DNA of 7,036 nt from JAVKFF01 sp040226215 (GTDB lineage: Bacteria; Pseudomonadota; Alphaproteobacteria; DSM-16000; Inquilinaceae): NCBI GenBank assembly GCA_040226215.1, contig JAVKFF010000174.1, forward strand, positions 1-7,036. The letters run 5' to 3'. The translations under genes and the position numbers were made by a program. Below are positions 6,799-7,036 of this stretch, piece by piece. Position 1 is the stretch's first letter. Each line of letters starts with the position of its first letter. Below the pieces are notes generated by a model. The model did not search any database. It saw only the letters and a list, made by a program, of their open reading frames with translations, and had not been told where the DNA came from.

Positions 6799-6828
6799 TT
6801 TCTAGGGGCTGGCCGGCTGGCGGTCAAG
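6799..6828 (-). promoter_or_regulatory. Promoter of the yegD-like gene (sigma70-type, some RpoH resemblance)
   Basis: On the minus strand TTGACC (6827-6822, five of six bases of the -35 consensus) is followed after exactly 17 bases by TAGAAA (6804-6799, four of six of the -10). Transcription would begin about 45 bases before the ATG. The same bases can be read as CTTGACC, 13 bases, CCCCTAGA. This resembles the heat-shock sigma pattern CTTGAAA then CCCCATnT, with the -35 part better than the -10. Either reading places the gene in its own transcript. Confidence 0.6.
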
Positions 6829-6881
6829 GGGAAGCTTGCGGCCGTTTCGCCTCATGGCGACCGCCGGCGCGTGATCCATGC

Positions 6882-7012
6882 CGGTCCCGGGTCTGCGAAG
6901 CGGCACTACGCGCCGCATCGCGCCCGGGACGACAGCCTTGCTTATTCTGGGAACTTCCCCGTCGTCCCGTGCGCAGCGCAGCACGTCGTGATGCGCTGCA
7001 GACCCGGGACCG
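6882..7012. repeat. Long imperfect palindrome (intergenic inverted repeat)
   Basis: Arms 6882-6933 and 6961-7012 pair in one register without gaps around a 27-base loop. By hand count 40 of 52 positions are Watson-Crick and three more are G-U. The outer 15 bases are perfect (CGGTCCCGGGTCTGC against GCAGACCCGGGACCG), and so are nine bases at the inner end (CGGGACGAC against GTCGTCCCG). Mismatches are scattered singly through the middle, as expected for a once-perfect or selected structure. It lies upstream of the yegD-like promoter and beyond it. It looks like a dispersed intergenic palindrome such as many alphaproteobacteria carry, but a second copy is not in this window. A strong RNA hairpin in either direction, acting as a terminator for a gene beyond 7036, is the alternative. 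Confidence 0.75.
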
Positions 7013-7036
7013 CCCTGCCGTCTTCGCCCGAGTCGC

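Noticed and set aside
6802..6984. Minus-strand open frame of 60 codons upstream of the yegD-like gene
   Set aside because: It runs through one arm and the loop of the palindrome and into the yegD promoter, and its peptide (RCARDDG at the start) is typical of translated intergenic repeats. No ribosome binding site or family resemblance.

Overview
The window is GC-rich DNA with strong G/C preference at third codon positions. Gene content and codon style suggest an alphaproteobacterium; this is an inference, since no taxonomic marker gene is present. It is almost entirely coding, with five protein genes and no RNA genes, CRISPR array or transposase that I can see.

Layout: (1) 1-1227 (+) is the 3' part of a fused TRAP-transporter permease, with its 5' end outside the window. 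(2) 1256-2284 (+) is the partner periplasmic TAXI-family solute-binding protein. It lies 28 bases downstream with a strong ribosome binding site and is followed by a GC-rich hairpin. (3) 2364-3959 (+) is a cytoplasmic sulfatase / phosphonate monoester hydrolase-type enzyme of the alkaline phosphatase superfamily, whose nucleophile motif is the unusual C-G-S-S-R. (4) 4143-5471 (+) is a YcaD-like major facilitator transporter with a polar C-terminal tail. (5) 5479-6747 (-) is a YegD-like actin-fold Hsp70 paralogue, convergent with the transporter and only 7 bases from it. It has a recognisable promoter and ribosome binding site. (6) 6882-7012 is a 131-base intergenic imperfect palindrome with perfect 15-base ends.

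Working together (inference): the TRAP-TAXI pair would bring an organic anion into the cell using an ion gradient. The adjacent hydrolase has no signal peptide, so it could cleave a sulfate, phosphonate or phosphate ester in the cytoplasm. The MFS protein could move a product or a related compound. The substrate cannot be read from the sequence. The Hsp70 gene is a separate unit, probably unrelated in function.

Nothing here is clearly a new system. The points most worth checking are the noncanonical formylglycine motif in a mixed sulfatase/phosphonate-hydrolase active site, the import-and-hydrolyse gene cassette, and the long palindrome.
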